From an uncultured Coriobacteriaceae bacterium (GTDB lineage: Bacteria; Actinomycetota; Coriobacteriia; Coriobacteriales; Atopobiaceae), in assembly GCA_902786015.1 (NCBI GenBank), contig CADAAU010000010.1, positions 225,332-289,331 on the forward strand: a stretch of 64,000 bases of DNA, read 5' to 3'. This document shows positions 35,582 through 44,244 of this stretch, in pieces. Both the position numbers and the translations under genes were made by a program. The notes beneath the pieces were generated by a model, which did no database searches, had not been told where the DNA came from, and was given only the letters and a program-made list of their open reading frames with translations. Numbering within the stretch: position 1 is the first letter of the stretch; the number at the start of each line of letters is the position of its first letter.

Positions 35582-35643
35582 AACGATGTAGAATAAGAAC
35601 AGTTAGTTATTTGACATAAAGAGTTGATGGGAGAGGAGAAGAC

Positions 35644-36753
35644 ATGTCTGACGATTTCAAGTTCGATGGAGCGGACACGACGCATGACGAGCGCGTCGCG
35701 CGAATCGCCGAGGGAATCGCGGCTCTTGTGGCCAAAGGTGAGGAAGTCATGGCAGCCTTGGAGTCCCAGGCTGAGGCTGCGGGAGCCTCGTTTGGCGAGA
35801 AGGCAGAGGCAGAGGAGGCGAGCATAAGCAGCTTTGCCGCGGCCGTGCAAGCGCATGTCGAAAAGGCTGCGACCCAGTTTGCAGAGGACCTCGAAGTCAT
35901 CTCGAAGGCCGTGGAAGACCGCCGCAGGGACGAGGCGGCCAAAAATGCCGACGAGCCGGCGGACGACGAAGACACTGATGATGCGCCATATCAGCCGCAG
36001 TTCACCGAAGGTGCGAAAGCGCTGCGCGAGCGCATGCGTGTTGGCACAGGAAGCGAACTCATGCTTACCGACCCGGAGTTCGTGGAACGATTTGCGAACT
36101 TCGCCTTTGATGACGTGCCTGCCGACGTTGACCTGCCCGATCGTACGCGCTTTATGTGCTGGCTTGCGACGCTTCTTGGGTGCCAGGGCATCGATGAGTT
36201 CCGCGCCCTGCTTCCGGCGGCTCTCAATGTTGGCGTCGAGCCCGAGGCGGTGAAGGAGATTGTCTATCAGGCATCTGCATACTTGGGAATCGGGCGCGTG
36301 TACCCGTTCCTCAAGGCGACCAACGACGCCTTTGTTGCCGCAGGCATTCCATTGCCACTCAAGCCGCAGGCAATGACGCTTCCCACCGAGGAAAGTCGTT
36401 ACGAGGGTGGCGAGAATGCCCAGGTAGCGTGCTTCGGCGAGCAGATGCACGGCTTCAAGGATCGCGGTGCCGCTGACTATCCCCACATTGCCCAATGGCT
36501 GGTAAAGAACTGCTTTGGCGACTGGTATACCAGAGGTGGGCTTACGATTGCAGAGCGTGAGATGTGCACGTTCTGCTACATAGCTGCACAGGGTGGTTGC
36601 GAACCACAGCTAAAGAGCCACGCGGCCGCAAACGTCCAATGCGGCAATGACCGCGACTTCCTCATCAAAGTCGTGAGCAACAACGTGCCCTTCATTGGAT
36701 ACCCGCGCTCGCTCAATGCGATGGCAGTCGTCGAAGAGGCCACGAAGGAGTAG
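35644..36753 (+). CDS. Carboxymuconolactone decarboxylase (AhpD-like) family protein with N-terminal helical extension
   Basis: 369 residues; GAGAGGAG precedes ATG 35644. Residues 1 to about 115 are acidic and predicted coiled coil (EEVMAALESQAEAAGASFGE). Two CMD repeats follow: ALRERMRVGTGSELMLTDPE with RTRFMCWLATLLGCQGIDEF, and LTIAEREMCTFCYIAAQGGC with EPQLKSHAAANVQCG. CMD proteins are small helical enzymes with either decarboxylase or CxxC peroxidase chemistry. The second repeat holds CTFC (C-x-x-C), compatible with alkylhydroperoxidase-type activity, but its function in gut anaerobes is not established. Confidence 0.85.
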   Translation: MSDDFKFDGADTTHDERVARIAEGIAALVAKGEEVMAALESQAEAAGASFGEKAEAEEASISSFAAAVQAHVEKAATQFAEDLEVISKAVEDRRRDEAAKNADEPADDEDTDDAPYQPQFTEGAKALRERMRVGTGSELMLTDPEFVERFANFAFDDVPADVDLPDRTRFMCWLATLLGCQGIDEFRALLPAALNVGVEPEAVKEIVYQASAYLGIGRVYPFLKATNDAFVAAGIPLPLKPQAMTLPTEESRYEGGENAQVACFGEQMHGFKDRGAADYPHIAQWLVKNCFGDWYTRGGLTIAEREMCTFCYIAAQGGCEPQLKSHAAANVQCGNDRDFLIKVVSNNVPFIGYPRSLNAMAVVEEATKE

Positions 36754-36761
36754 AACACGCA

Positions 36762-36801
36762 GTCACGTGCCCTGTGGGAATACTCCCTAGGGGCACGTGA
36801 C
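36762..36801. terminator. Hairpin between convergent genes
   Basis: GTCACGTGCCC (36762-36772) pairs with GGGCACGTGAC (36791-36801), between the CMD-protein stop and the minus-strand lipoprotein stop. No clear T-run; probably bidirectional. The loop contains GGAATACTCCC, reminiscent of repeat family II. Confidence 0.6.
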
Positions 36802-36818
36802 GTATGCATATTTGGCCG

Positions 36819-37889
36819 CTAACCGGGCGAAGCGAAGCTATCGAGCCTCTCCCGCACGTTCATCTGCAAATTGCGATAAAACAGTTGCAGGTCGTAAAGG
36901 TGATAGTCCCCCTTGGGAAAGAGCCCGTCATCGATGTTGTAGAGTGAGTCTTCCGCTAGGTCGGTTACGAGGAGCTTGCCGCTCTTCTCGTCGATGCGGG
37001 CACCACAATAGGCAGGCTGTTCCTGTTCCGTGATGCCGTCCGTGTTGACGACAACGTATCCCAGATTCTGGCTCGGCGGGGCCGGTGTCGCGTCCGTGCG
37101 CCAGTTGAGGGGGTTGATCGAGAGCTCCTCACCCGTCGGTAGCGCTGCCCGAGCGTCGATGGCGTTGTAGCTCACGATTACTCCCGTGTCGTCTTTTGCC
37201 TGTGCCATGCTCAGTGACGGATGCTCTTGCAAGTAATCCCTTGTAACAGGCGCCCCAATCACGTAGGCGACGACGAAGTTGCGCTGGAATGTTGCGTTGT
37301 CACCAAAGTCGGCTAGTAGCCGCAACACCAAATCGGCTCCTTGCGAATACCCAAAGAGTACGAATGGCCGGTCTTCGTTGAGGCTCTCCAGATAATGGAC
37401 GAATGCGGCATGCACGTCCTCGTAGGCGATTTCTCCGTATTCTTTGAGGTCGGCGTCTATGTTTGCATGGTCCTCTTTGTCGAGGTAGCATCCCAGAGTT
37501 GCCTGACGATAGAGCGGCGCATAGACGTTCGTGCTATCGGACACGATGCCTTTCTCCATGCTGAGGGTCTTCTCAAAGAGACGAACAGTTCTTTTGTCGG
37601 CGGGGTTGACGTTGCCGGGCTTCCTGTCTTTGAGGCTGACGGTGGGCAACACAAAGAAGGTATCGGCGACCTTGGTTGGCGCCTCGGGAAACTCGACCCA
37701 GGAATCAGCTTGCGCGTAGTCTGGTTGGACTGGTTGCGAGGCACACGCCGTGAGGTTCATCGCAAACAAAAATACAACTACACAGGCGAGGGGCCCGACG
37801 AACGCAAGCGACGGGGATACTCGCCTTTGCCTGTGAGATAAAGGGGAGTATCCCCGTCGCTTGCCTCCAAGAGTGAACAGCAGCCTCAT
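36819..37889 (-). CDS. DUF3089-type alpha/beta-hydrolase lipoprotein
   Basis: 356 residues from ATG 37889 (AAGG 6 bases upstream; an ATG at 37895 is two codons earlier). A hydrophobic signal segment (FVGPLACVVVFLFAMNLTAC) ends in a lipobox, LTAC. The body matches DUF3089: TFFVLPTV, LYRQATLG, AFVHYLESLNEDRPFVLFGY and the nucleophile elbow GYSQGA. The substrate is unknown. Odd feature: the first 30 codons before the signal segment are made of a family II palindromic repeat (37806-37862), giving the unusually basic n-region GGKRRGYSPLSHRQRRVSPS. Either the repeat inserted into the gene in frame or the gene has been re-initiated upstream of it. Confidence 0.85.
   Translation of the reverse strand: MRLLFTLGGKRRGYSPLSHRQRRVSPSLAFVGPLACVVVFLFAMNLTACASQPVQPDYAQADSWVEFPEAPTKVADTFFVLPTVSLKDRKPGNVNPADKRTVRLFEKTLSMEKGIVSDSTNVYAPLYRQATLGCYLDKEDHANIDADLKEYGEIAYEDVHAAFVHYLESLNEDRPFVLFGYSQGADLVLRLLADFGDNATFQRNFVVAYVIGAPVTRDYLQEHPSLSMAQAKDDTGVIVSYNAIDARAALPTGEELSINPLNWRTDATPAPPSQNLGYVVVNTDGITEQEQPAYCGARIDEKSGKLLVTDLAEDSLYNIDDGLFPKGDYHLYDLQLFYRNLQMNVRERLDSFASPG
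37806..37862. repeat. Dispersed palindromic repeat, family II, copy a
   Basis: AAGCGACGGGGATACTCGCC (37806 on) and, after a short loop, AAAGGGGAGTATCCCCGTCG reading to 37862 form an inverted repeat of about 23 bp per arm. It lies inside the 5' end of the DUF3089 lipoprotein gene. Confidence 0.85.
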
Positions 37890-37984
37890 GAGCATCCTTC
37901 TATAGAGCGATATCTTTCCATCATTACATATGGGTTCCGTACACAGTATACTGGCAGTACGTGGTTATTCGACAGGGGTTGTCC

Positions 37985-40258
37985 ATGAAACAGTATCGCA
38001 TCGGCCTCATTGCGGCTCACTCTCACATTGATTATCCTCGGTCACTACGGCTTGGCGTGCAAAACACGCTTGAGGAGGCGGGTCACACGCTCGTTTCCAT
38101 TGCAGACCTCATTCCCTACCACACGCTGGAGAATGCCGAGGCATATCTACGTGTTGCCTGCGAGATTGCGGCGCGGCTCGATTTGGATGCCACGATTGTG
38201 CCCGTAGGCTGTATGACGGCTAACCTTTCGGGCGACAACGCAAAGGCCATGGAACTCTTGCAGTTTTTGGATCCAGCACGAACTCTTGTGTTGGAGCGTG
38301 AGGTCGATGGGTTCCGTTGCGTGACGAAGGATAATGGCCCTGGCATGCATGCTTGCATGTGCCACCTCATCGAGAATTGCGGCTTTACAAAGATTGCCTT
38401 TGTGAGCGGGCCGGCAGCGAGCAGGGGAGCGCAGGAACGCGAGGCAATTTACTTCGAAGAGATGGCCGCCCATGGTCTCGACACTCCTTCGCGCCTCTTT
38501 ACCCGAGGAGACTTTGGAGGGGACTGTGCCGACGTTATCATCGACCTGCTCGACAACAACCCCGACATCGAAGCCATAGCCTGTGCCTGCGACCTTATCG
38601 CCTATACTACGTATTCGGTTTTGCACGAGCATAAGCTCATGGTGGGTGTTGACGTCGCGGTCACGGGTTTTGATGACAACGTACGATCCGCCCATATGGA
38701 TCCTCCGCTCTCGACCGTTCACATGACGAGCTACGACTACGGATGCATGGCCGCACGCGAAGCATTGCGCATGTGCGAGGGATTACCCCAGGAAGAGCGC
38801 GTAATCACGAGCAAGTTCGTTGCCAGAAACTCGTGCGGTGAGGGCGACCAACAGAGGATCGACCATTTTCGCGAGCTCTTGCGACAAAAGCCTTTTCCTG
38901 CCGACGAGTTCGTCTCCATCATGATGGACTCCACCATTTCGATGGCGGGCCCGAGCGTCATGAAGGATTTCCGCAATCGGATGGATGCCTTCATGCAAAA
39001 GGTGCGTACCAGTTACCTGCATCACCTCGCACATCCCAACGAGGACGTCTCGCTCTTCTCTTCCCAGGACCTATCGATGCTTTTTCTAAGCGACAACAGC
39101 GAGTACCTCTCGCTCGAAGGATTCCATACGGTGGCGATCACGCTGCTAGAGGCTCTTTTGGAGGAGTCTTCCCATGAGGATACGAGCTGGGTCGTGGACC
39201 AAATCTCACATCTTCACCTACGCATAGCTAGGTTACTGAGCAGCGCGACGCAGACAAAGAGTCTGGCAATGGACAAGCGTGAATGGGTCACGTTCCATAT
39301 GGTGGATGACGCATTACGCGAGGACAAAGATCCAAGGAAGGCCTATCGACTCATCCTTCAGGAATTTGCGCGACTTGGCGTGACCTCGGCGGACCTGTAC
39401 ATGCTGCGTGAGCCGGTGGAGTTTCTTGGCGTACGAGGTTTTGGGCTTTCCGACGTCATCCAGCCTTTGGGTTCGGTAACGCGGGGGCACATCGAGGTCC
39501 TCTCTGATGGCAAACCCATAGTCCTGCAAGAGCTCTTGGAACATGCGCTTGAGCCATACGGTCCGACCACGATGTGTACCGTGGGTGGCGTTATGGCGGG
39601 CAACGAGCTTTTGGGCGTTGCCGTGCTCAAGGATGACGCGCTCGAAAGCCACGGGCAGCTCATGGTGCTTCTAAACTTGGGCTTTGCACTCAAGCATCTG
39701 ACGATGATTGCGAACGAACGAGAGCTCAACGAGCTACTGAGCCGCAGCAACCTTCAGCTCGCGCAGCAGTCACAACATGACGAGATGACGGGCCTGCTCA
39801 ATCGGCGAGGTATTAAGCTGATGCTCGACCAAGCCTACCGCACATACAGAGGCATGCCTGCCACTGTCATGTATCTTGACCTCGACGGTCTCAAGTCCAT
39901 CAACGACATTCAGGGACACGATGTGGGAGACGATGCCATATGTGAGACGGCACGTATTCTGAGCGAGTGCATGCCGCCCGAGGCCTTGCTTGCACGCCTG
40001 GGTGGAGACGAGTTCGGTGCGTTCATACCGTTTGACGATGCGCAGGTACTCAGCATCGCGGAACGCATTACGGAAGCCATGGATGCCTTCAATGCGACGG
40101 GAGAAGCTGATTACGTGCTCTCGATTTCGATGGGTTGGGCAACGTCGGTCATAGACGATGGCATTGCCTCCCGACTGCCTGATCTTCTCATTCAGGCCGA
40201 CGAGCGTCTGTACGAGATGAAGCGCCATCGCAAGCAGGCAAGAAGAGGTCCCCGATGA
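37985..40258 (+). CDS. Periplasmic-binding-protein-like (LacI-type) sensor fused to a diguanylate cyclase
   Basis: 757 residues from ATG 37985 (AGGGG 7 bases upstream). Residues 1 to about 300 have the LacI/GalR effector-binding fold (KQYRIGLIAAHSHIDYPRSL, FTKIAFVSGPAASRGAQER, DVAVTGFDDNVRSAHMDPPL, STVHM) but no helix-turn-helix before it and no signal peptide. A middle region (about 310-580) has helical and GAF-like segments (LILQEFARLGVTSADLYML). The C-terminal GGDEF domain is intact (DEMTGLLNRRGIKL, LARLGGDEFGAF). Inference: a cytoplasmic small-molecule-responsive c-di-GMP synthase. The stop overlaps the next kinase start by 4 bases (ATGA). Confidence 0.88.
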   Translation: MKQYRIGLIAAHSHIDYPRSLRLGVQNTLEEAGHTLVSIADLIPYHTLENAEAYLRVACEIAARLDLDATIVPVGCMTANLSGDNAKAMELLQFLDPARTLVLEREVDGFRCVTKDNGPGMHACMCHLIENCGFTKIAFVSGPAASRGAQEREAIYFEEMAAHGLDTPSRLFTRGDFGGDCADVIIDLLDNNPDIEAIACACDLIAYTTYSVLHEHKLMVGVDVAVTGFDDNVRSAHMDPPLSTVHMTSYDYGCMAAREALRMCEGLPQEERVITSKFVARNSCGEGDQQRIDHFRELLRQKPFPADEFVSIMMDSTISMAGPSVMKDFRNRMDAFMQKVRTSYLHHLAHPNEDVSLFSSQDLSMLFLSDNSEYLSLEGFHTVAITLLEALLEESSHEDTSWVVDQISHLHLRIARLLSSATQTKSLAMDKREWVTFHMVDDALREDKDPRKAYRLILQEFARLGVTSADLYMLREPVEFLGVRGFGLSDVIQPLGSVTRGHIEVLSDGKPIVLQELLEHALEPYGPTTMCTVGGVMAGNELLGVAVLKDDALESHGQLMVLLNLGFALKHLTMIANERELNELLSRSNLQLAQQSQHDEMTGLLNRRGIKLMLDQAYRTYRGMPATVMYLDLDGLKSINDIQGHDVGDDAICETARILSECMPPEALLARLGGDEFGAFIPFDDAQVLSIAERITEAMDAFNATGEADYVLSISMGWATSVIDDGIASRLPDLLIQADERLYEMKRHRKQARRGPR

Positions 40259-42834
40259 AGGCAAAAAGGTCGACCTTGCGCATACGTGCAGTCTTGGCGG
40301 TCAGCATCTTTTTGGTCGTGACCAGCGTCGTACTGGGGGAGATGCTCACTCAGCAGTCACGGCAGGCCATGAAGATGCTCGTCGACGAACACGAGCTCGA
40401 CATCGTAAACACAGCGGCAGACATGCTCAACGGCGATGCGCTCCGAGGTATCACCGATGCAGACAAGGGAACGCCTGCCTACGACGAGACATTCAATATC
40501 ATGTCATCCTTCGAAAAGAACATCGGGCTTGAGTATATCTATGTTGTACGCGAAGTCGAGGATGGCTCATACATCTTTGTCATCGATCCGTCCGCAGAGA
40601 ATGCGAGCGCATATGGGGATTTGGCCCACGTCACTGAGGCGCTAAAGACCGCTGGCAGGGGAACTCCCGCTGTTGATGACGTGCCGTACACGGATAGCTT
40701 TGGTCACTTTTACAGCGCATACAGCCCCGTGTTCGATTCGTCAGGCGACGTTACCGGTATTGTGGCGGCAGACTTTGATGCCGAATGGATCGATTCCCAG
40801 GTCGACAAGAACACGCTTACGGTCGTAGTGGCGTGCATCGTGTTCGTTGCGGCGGGCATTGGCATTACCATGTTGCTCACACGACAATACAACGCTCGGT
40901 TCGAGATGATCAACGAGAGTCTGGGCGATTTGACAGAGGATATCGATTCGTTGACGAGCGAGCTGACGGGTGGGGCTATCGACTCGGTTGCGGCCAACGA
41001 AGGCGAGAACGGCATGCAGGCACTCGGTGCCCACATCGACATCCTGCGCGACAACCTGCGAGAGTACGTGAGCCATGTCGACACGCAGGCAAACAGCATG
41101 ATTACGGCAATGGCCTCGGATTACCGGAGTGTCTATCACGTGAACCTCGACGACAATGACGGTGTGTGCTATCGCGGGGATCCTGACGTCACGGTACAAA
41201 CGGGCGAGGGCGTGCACTTTCCGTATCTCGAGCGATTCACGTGGTATGCAAACAACGTGGTGGCCGAGACGTATCGCGAGGGATTCTTGCGGTTTATACA
41301 GCCTGACGCCATCCGCGAAGCCCTTGCGACCCACAGCATCATCGCCTATCGCTACTTGGCGAGGTGGAACGGTCAAGAATACTACGAGATGATTCGCATG
41401 GCTGGCGTGCGCCGCGCAGAAGATCGTGACGACGGCATGGTGCATGCGATCGGTCTGGGACTCACGGTCATCGATGCCGAGATGAGGGAGACTCTCGCAA
41501 AGAACGAGGCGCTGGCGGAGGCATTGGCGATGGCCGACGAGGCAAACATGGCCAAGACCGCGTTCCTCAACAACATGAGTCACGAGATTCGTACTCCCAT
41601 GAATGCGATTATCGGTCTGAACACGCTTGCCCTCCAAGACACTACGCTCAGCGACCAAACACGCGAGTACCTCGAGAAGATCGGAGTGAGTGCGGCGCAT
41701 CTGCTGGACCTCATAAACGGCATCCTGGACATGAGTCGCATCGAGAGCGGGAAGGTGGTTCTGCGGCAAGAGGAGTTCTCGCTCTACTTCATGCTCGAGC
41801 AGATCAACGCCATGGTCATGAGCCAATGTGGCGAGAAGGGCCTGACCTACGAGTGTCGCATCTTGAACGCGGTAGATGACCGGTACGTAGGCGATGACAT
41901 GAGGCTCGAGGAAATTCTCATCAATATCTTGAGTAACGCCATAAAGTTCACTGATGCGCCTGGAAGCGTGACCTTGTCGGTTGATAGGATGGCGAAGTTC
42001 GAGGGGCAGTCCACGTTGCGGTTTGCCGTTGAGGATACGGGCATCGGCATTGACGAGGACTACATCCCAAAGATTTTTGACGCGTTCTCGCAGGAGGACA
42101 GCACGCGCAAAAACAAGTATGGAAGTACCGGTTTGGGTATGGCCATCACCAAAAACATCGTGGAGATGATGAACGGCGAGATTCAGGTGGAATCACAAAA
42201 GGGCGTGGGCTCCAAGTTTACTGTCATCGTGACCTTGTCCAACGCGGCGCCCGATGCATTATCACACGAGGAAACGGCTGCTTTGGGAGGCCTGGGCTCG
42301 CAGGATAACGATAATGTGACTGGTTCGGAGTATTTGGTCTCAAACCCGAACGGCGAGGAAGCTTCGGGGCAAGCCAATCTTGCGGGGTATCATCTCCTCT
42401 TGGCGGAGGATATCGAAGTCAATGCCGAGATCATGATCGAGATACTAGACATGGAGGGAATCGCATGCGACCATGCCGCGAATGGCAAGGTGGCGGTCGA
42501 GATGTTCGAGAGCAGCGAGGTGTTTGCGTACGACGCGATTCTGATGGACATTCGCATGCCGGTTATGGACGGGCTGGAGGCGGCCTCGGCCATACGTGCC
42601 CTCAATCGTGAGGACGCCCGCCGTGTCCCGATAATCGCGTTGACGGCGAATGCTTTTGACGAGGACGTGCAAATTTCGCTTCAGTCAGGCATGAACGCGC
42701 ATCTTGCTAAGCCCGTCGACTTCGATCGCCTTTTACAGACGCTCGGAGACCTCATCAACGAAGCCGAGCGTGTGACAGGGTCGGTGACAGGGGACGGAGG
42801 CGTTGACACACTATCATGTGGATGCGCTATCTGA
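40255..42834 (+). CDS. Membrane hybrid sensor histidine kinase (extracytoplasmic sensor-HisKA-HATPase-REC)
   Basis: 859 residues. Two transmembrane helices (about 12-30 and 183-205) enclose an extracytoplasmic Cache-like sensor (KNIGLEYIYVVREVEDGSYI, PVFDSSGDVTGIVAADFDAE). A linker and a PAS-like segment (about 275-405) follow, then HisKA with the phospho-acceptor in MSHEIRTPMNAIIG, HATPase (NILSNAIKFTD, DTGIGID, GSTGLGMAITKN) and a receiver (LLLAEDIEVNAEIM, aspartate in LMDIRMPVMDG). Translationally coupled to the upstream LacI-like/GGDEF gene. The last 15 or so residues (VTGSVTGDGGVDTLSCGCAI) come from a 42-bp tandem duplication. Confidence 0.92.
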   Translation: MKAKRSTLRIRAVLAVSIFLVVTSVVLGEMLTQQSRQAMKMLVDEHELDIVNTAADMLNGDALRGITDADKGTPAYDETFNIMSSFEKNIGLEYIYVVREVEDGSYIFVIDPSAENASAYGDLAHVTEALKTAGRGTPAVDDVPYTDSFGHFYSAYSPVFDSSGDVTGIVAADFDAEWIDSQVDKNTLTVVVACIVFVAAGIGITMLLTRQYNARFEMINESLGDLTEDIDSLTSELTGGAIDSVAANEGENGMQALGAHIDILRDNLREYVSHVDTQANSMITAMASDYRSVYHVNLDDNDGVCYRGDPDVTVQTGEGVHFPYLERFTWYANNVVAETYREGFLRFIQPDAIREALATHSIIAYRYLARWNGQEYYEMIRMAGVRRAEDRDDGMVHAIGLGLTVIDAEMRETLAKNEALAEALAMADEANMAKTAFLNNMSHEIRTPMNAIIGLNTLALQDTTLSDQTREYLEKIGVSAAHLLDLINGILDMSRIESGKVVLRQEEFSLYFMLEQINAMVMSQCGEKGLTYECRILNAVDDRYVGDDMRLEEILINILSNAIKFTDAPGSVTLSVDRMAKFEGQSTLRFAVEDTGIGIDEDYIPKIFDAFSQEDSTRKNKYGSTGLGMAITKNIVEMMNGEIQVESQKGVGSKFTVIVTLSNAAPDALSHEETAALGGLGSQDNDNVTGSEYLVSNPNGEEASGQANLAGYHLLLAEDIEVNAEIMIEILDMEGIACDHAANGKVAVEMFESSEVFAYDAILMDIRMPVMDGLEAASAIRALNREDARRVPIIALTANAFDEDVQISLQSGMNAHLAKPVDFDRLLQTLGDLINEAERVTGSVTGDGGVDTLSCGCAI

Positions 42835-42873
42835 CAGGGGACGGAGGCGTTGACACACTATCATGTGGATGCG
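42785..42873 (+). repeat. Perfect 42-bp direct repeat at the 3' end of the kinase gene
   Basis: Two identical 42-bp copies (42785-42826 and 42832-42873), starting TGACAGGGGACGGAGGCG and ending ATCATGTGGATGCG, separated by CTATC. Copy 1 is coding; copy 2 supplies the kinase stop (TGA at 42832-42834) and runs up to the end of the opposite-strand radical SAM gene. A third, shorter TGACAGGG lies just before copy 1. Confidence 0.9.
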
Positions 42874-44226
42874 TCACGGGTTTTGGTCAAGAAGTTCCAC
42901 AAGCAGCTCGTAGGATTGGCGGTTCACGTTCTGCAACGTCTTGCGGATTCGTTTGAGTTCTTCGTCGTTGCCGGTGAGGGCGGCGACCGCAGCGGCGTGC
43001 GGCTCTTCTATGGCTGCTGCAGTCCATGTGCTGGTGAGGTCTGCGGACTTCTTGGCGAAGGTGGCGACAAAACCTTCGACCTCACCCAAATCGGTGTCAT
43101 GCGGGGTCAGGCGGCATCCCGCAAAGGGAATGAGTTGGCTGATGGCCATGCGGTGGCTGTAGATTCCGAGTCGCCATAGTTCGATCACTTCTTGCCGAGC
43201 TCCTTCGATCGTTTGGCCACCGTGCCAAAGAATGTAGCCCGTCTGCAAAGTGATTCCCGCCTGCTTGAAGGCGGAGATGACCTGAGGCAATTCACCGATA
43301 TCGATCGACTTGTGCCATTGGCTCAGTGTTTGGGGGTTGAGGGATTCCAGTCCTACGAACACGCGCGTAAGACCCGCCGTCTTCAGACGACAGAGTCGCT
43401 CGGTAAGATGCGATTCGCCGACGAGTGCCGCCATGCGCATCTCGAGTGCAAATGCCATGACGAGTGTGCGATTGGCAAGCTCGGCTGCAAGCGCCTCAAC
43501 GCGTGCGAGGGGACCAAAGTCGTCGTCCACGAAGTTAAAGATTGGGGGCAAGCCGGCTTCTGTGAGGCGCGTAGCCTCGTGTGCGATTTCGTCAACGACC
43601 AATGTCAGCTTGCGAGGTCGCCATCGTCTGTAAGCCGGCGGTAGGGAAGGCGTAGCGCAAAAGGTGCAGGATCCGGGACAGCCACGTGACGTCTGCATGT
43701 TGACTGCGCAGCCAAGAGCAGCGTAGCGCACGAGGTTAGGGCGATATGCTGCGGCCCAGTCGTCGGGCAAGAGCACCTTGTTGGTTATAGCGCCGTCCAG
43801 TATCCAAGCGGTAATCTGTGACTCGCCCTCACCGCTGATAAGCGTGACGTGGTGGGGAAGGTGCCGCTCGACCTCCTTTGCGTTTGTTGTAACGTGGACT
43901 CCACCTGCGCATATCGCAACGTGTGGCCAGTATGCTTTGAGGCGGCTTATGATGCGCAGCGCGTCCGGCACGTCCGAAGAGGTCATGAGCGAGAGACCGA
44001 CGTGCGTGGGAGGGTTATCAACATATGCCGTCCGCACGTCACCCCAAAAGGTAGACGTGCCCAGCCCGTGTCTGCGTTCTTGTTCGTACAACCTGCGGTC
44101 AAACAGGTGCACGTCACATATGCCATGCGCGCGTAGATAACCTGCGAGCCGCTCGATACCGAGCGGCTCGGCAAACTCGGGCTCGTCGCCCGTGCAGAGT
44201 GGTCGTATGAGCAGGACGCGACGCAC
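42874..44226 (-). CDS. B12-binding radical SAM protein
   Basis: 450 residues from a GTG at 44226; the ribosome site is weak, so the start is uncertain. N-terminal cobalamin-binding-like Rossmann domain (RRVLLIRPLCTGDEPEFAEP, LGIERLAGYLRAHG, THVGLSLMTSSDVPDAL), then a radical SAM core with SRGCPGSCTFCATPSLP (CxxxCxxC), IFNFVDDDFGPLARVEALAA and GLTRVFVGLESLNPQTL. The cobalamin-type N-terminus lacks the DxHxxG motif, so B12 would be base-off without histidine ligation, if bound at all. Relatives methylate unactivated carbons or act in hopanoid, antibiotic and chlorophyll synthesis. No partner gene shows its substrate. Confidence 0.85.
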   Translation of the reverse strand: MRRVLLIRPLCTGDEPEFAEPLGIERLAGYLRAHGICDVHLFDRRLYEQERRHGLGTSTFWGDVRTAYVDNPPTHVGLSLMTSSDVPDALRIISRLKAYWPHVAICAGGVHVTTNAKEVERHLPHHVTLISGEGESQITAWILDGAITNKVLLPDDWAAAYRPNLVRYAALGCAVNMQTSRGCPGSCTFCATPSLPPAYRRWRPRKLTLVVDEIAHEATRLTEAGLPPIFNFVDDDFGPLARVEALAAELANRTLVMAFALEMRMAALVGESHLTERLCRLKTAGLTRVFVGLESLNPQTLSQWHKSIDIGELPQVISAFKQAGITLQTGYILWHGGQTIEGARQEVIELWRLGIYSHRMAISQLIPFAGCRLTPHDTDLGEVEGFVATFAKKSADLTSTWTAAAIEEPHAAAVAALTGNDEELKRIRKTLQNVNRQSYELLVELLDQNP

Positions 44227-44244
44227 GGTACAGACATGTCCTGC

